Origin: Glaciimonas sp.
GTDB taxonomy: Bacteria > Pseudomonadota > Gammaproteobacteria > Burkholderiales > Burkholderiaceae
Direction: 5' to 3'
Assembly: GCA_014377145.1 (NCBI GenBank)
Contig: JACMQE010000235.1
Location: forward strand, 1-6,125
Length of the DNA stretch: 6,125 nt
The first letter of the stretch is position 1. Each line of letters starts with the position of its first letter. Below, one piece after another: positions 4,873 to 6,125 of the stretch. Both the position numbers and the translations under genes were made by a program. The notes beneath the pieces were generated by a model. The model worked only from the letters and a program-made list of their open reading frames with translations. It was not told the origin of the DNA and searched no databases.

Positions 4873-5853
4873 ATGCGCGTAATTGAAATTACACAACCCG
4901 GTGGGCCCGATGTTTTACAAATTCGCGAACGGCCAATTCCGGCTTTTAAAGTAGGTGAAGTGCTTATCAAAGTGCATGCGGCTGGCATTAATCGTCCTGA
5001 CGTATTTCAACGCATGGGTAATTATGCACCGCCACCCGGAGCATCGGACTTACCCGGTCTGGAAATAGCTGGAGAAATTGTCGATGGCGACTTTACAAAC
5101 ACACATTTTAAAAAAGGCAATGTAGTTTGTGCGCTGGTACCAGGCGGTGGCTATGCTGAATATTGCGTTACACCTAGCGTCCAATGTCTGCCTATCCCAC
5201 AGGGTTGGACTACGCTGGAGGCAGCGTCACTGCCGGAGACTTTTTTTACAGTATGGAGCAATGTTTTTGAACGTGCACACTTGAGCGTCAATGAAACCTT
5301 GCTGGTACAAGGTGGCAGTTCTGGAATCGGTGCCGCAGCGATTCAGATTGCGACTGCCCTTGGCCATCGGGTATTTGTCACGGCAGGCTCGAATGAAAAA
5401 TGTCGTGCCTGTGAGGATTTGGGCGCATTCCGCGCGATTAATTACCGGACTGAAGATTTCGTCGAGATAGTAAAGTCGCTGACAGAAGGAAAAGGCATCG
5501 ATGTCATTCTGGATATGGTCGCAGGGAATTACGTGCCACGTGAAATAAATTGTATGGCGGAGGACGGCAGACTGGTTTTTATTGCTACACTAAGCGGCGA
5601 TAGCGCCAATCTGGATTTCCGAAAAATTATGGTGCGCCGGTTAACTATAACTGGCTCGACATTGCGACCACGCCCCGTCGCATTCAAAGCAGCAATTGCA
5701 GCACAACTGCGTGCGCAAGTCTGGCCTTTAATAGAAGCCGGCAAAATCAGACCCGTGATTTTTAAGTCTTTTCCAATAGAACACGCTGCACAAGCACATA
5801 CGCTTATGGAAAGCAGTAAGCATATCGGGAAGATTATGTTGAAGATGGAATAA
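4873..5853 (+). CDS. NAD(P)H:quinone oxidoreductase, PIG3/zeta-crystallin type
   Basis: The protein has 326 residues and belongs to the zinc-free quinone oxidoreductase branch of the medium-chain dehydrogenase/reductase family, whose members use NADPH to reduce quinones in the cytoplasm. The N-terminal GroES-like domain (about 1-120) starts MRVIEITQPGGPDVL and carries HAAGINRPDVFQRMGNYAPPPG (35-56, in part), with the PGLEIAGE block at 61-68 and the AEY block at 95-97. The Rossmann domain has the nucleotide loop VQGGSSGIG at 145-153, with GIDVILDMV and GRLVFIATLSG further on. The tail HIGKIMLKM is typical. The Cys cluster for structural zinc is absent, as expected. Length is normal and no lesion is visible. 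It is transcribed divergently from the cytochrome b561 gene. In many betaproteobacteria a gene like this precedes tpiA; no tpiA start follows within 270 bases. Confidence 0.92.
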   Translation: MRVIEITQPGGPDVLQIRERPIPAFKVGEVLIKVHAAGINRPDVFQRMGNYAPPPGASDLPGLEIAGEIVDGDFTNTHFKKGNVVCALVPGGGYAEYCVTPSVQCLPIPQGWTTLEAASLPETFFTVWSNVFERAHLSVNETLLVQGGSSGIGAAAIQIATALGHRVFVTAGSNEKCRACEDLGAFRAINYRTEDFVEIVKSLTEGKGIDVILDMVAGNYVPREINCMAEDGRLVFIATLSGDSANLDFRKIMVRRLTITGSTLRPRPVAFKAAIAAQLRAQVWPLIEAGKIRPVIFKSFPIEHAAQAHTLMESSKHIGKIMLKME

Positions 5854-5949
5854 GAGCAAGACAGTTTTCCAAGTAAAAATGTTTAGTAAAATAGTCCGCC
5901 GCAAAGAAACGGTAAAGCAAATGTCGATCGATTAGTGGAAAGGTTTTAC

Positions 5950-5970
5950 GGTTGGCTTAAATCAGCAACC
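5950..5970. terminator. Weak hairpin between convergent genes, possible terminator
   Basis: GGTTG (5950-5954) pairs with CAACC (5966-5970), 97 bases after the quinone oxidoreductase stop and about 30 bases beyond the end of the minus-strand gene at 5999. Neither strand has a clear U-run after the stem, so support is thin. Positions 5854-5949 contain nothing else recognisable. Confidence 0.22.
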
Positions 5971-5998
5971 ATAAAAATAATCGCTTTATATTTCGATA

Positions 5999-6125
5999 TT
6001 ACTTGAGCTTTGTCGCTGTTAGATTTTGTAGTTTTTTATAGGCTTCATTTTGATTGGGATAAAGCAGTTGCAAGTCCAATATTTAATGACTTGCCCATAC
6101 GTGCCTTCAGCAGGCTTGCCCAAGA
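5999..6125 (-). pseudogene. C-terminal end of a TPR-like protein with a one-base frame break
   Basis: Entering from the right edge, one minus-strand frame reads LGKPAEGTYGQVIKYW (down to about 6076), and the neighbouring frame then reads DLQLLYPNQNEAYKKLQNL (starting GAC at 6074-6076) and TATKLK, ending at TAA 5999-6001. Joined, they give YGQVIKYWDLQLLYPNQNEA, which has the spacing of a tetratricopeptide repeat (Y..AI.YW...L..P.N.EA). The join needs one extra base: TGGGAC where the sequence has TGGAC. The true coding frame is therefore either broken by a one-base deletion or affected by a sequencing error. The family is only suggested by the repeat pattern; the bulk of the gene lies outside the window. 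Confidence 0.42.

Noticed and set aside
1..6125. CRISPR array, tRNA, rRNA or known riboswitch
   Set aside because: No regularly spaced repeats, cloverleaf pattern or recognised RNA motif was seen on either strand.

Overview
The window reads as a chromosome segment of a betaproteobacterium, most likely Burkholderiales and close to Oxalobacteraceae. This is inferred from protein character: a Tim44-like exported protein with the EAKRMGG start of the mature chain, a CzcI-like small periplasmic protein, a cytochrome b561 + YceI pair, and a PIG3-type quinone oxidoreductase. It was not obtained by a database search. Base composition looks moderate, lower than in typical Burkholderia. Several genes carry single-base lesions, so the genome is either eroding or the sequence contains indel errors.

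Layout. Positions 1-1242 are an insertion-sequence graveyard with no intact gene. Reading leftward on the minus strand it holds the N-terminal part of an IS481-family transposase (1242-878), a weaker IS630-like relic (about 826-480), and the first part of an IS4-family transposase with four frame breaks (448 to beyond the left edge). Positions 1313-2278 (minus) encode the Tim44-like membrane protein, preceded by a leader that can fold into mutually exclusive stems. Positions 2557-2976 (minus) encode a small exported His/Cys-containing protein resembling CzcI of cobalt-zinc-cadmium efflux loci, with a clear extended -10 promoter and a direct repeat upstream but no efflux genes beside it. Positions 3150-3359 (minus) may encode a small membrane peptide.

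Positions 3465-4654 (minus) are a cytochrome b561 gene followed by yceI, a pairing often seen in proteobacteria and probably one transcript. yceI is broken by an in-frame TGA just after its signal peptide. Across a 218-base divergent control region carrying three perfect dyads lies a quinone oxidoreductase gene (4873-5853, plus). The two divergent units both concern quinone or membrane redox chemistry, so a shared redox-responsive control is a reasonable but unproven idea. At the right edge, the C-terminal end of a TPR-like protein enters on the minus strand (6125-5999), again with a one-base frame break.

No tRNA, rRNA, CRISPR array or intact mobile element was seen. The best candidates for new biology are regulatory: the divergent b561/qor control region, the start-codon hairpin of the cytochrome gene, and the two-state leader of the Tim44 gene. 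I see no convincing new multi-gene system.
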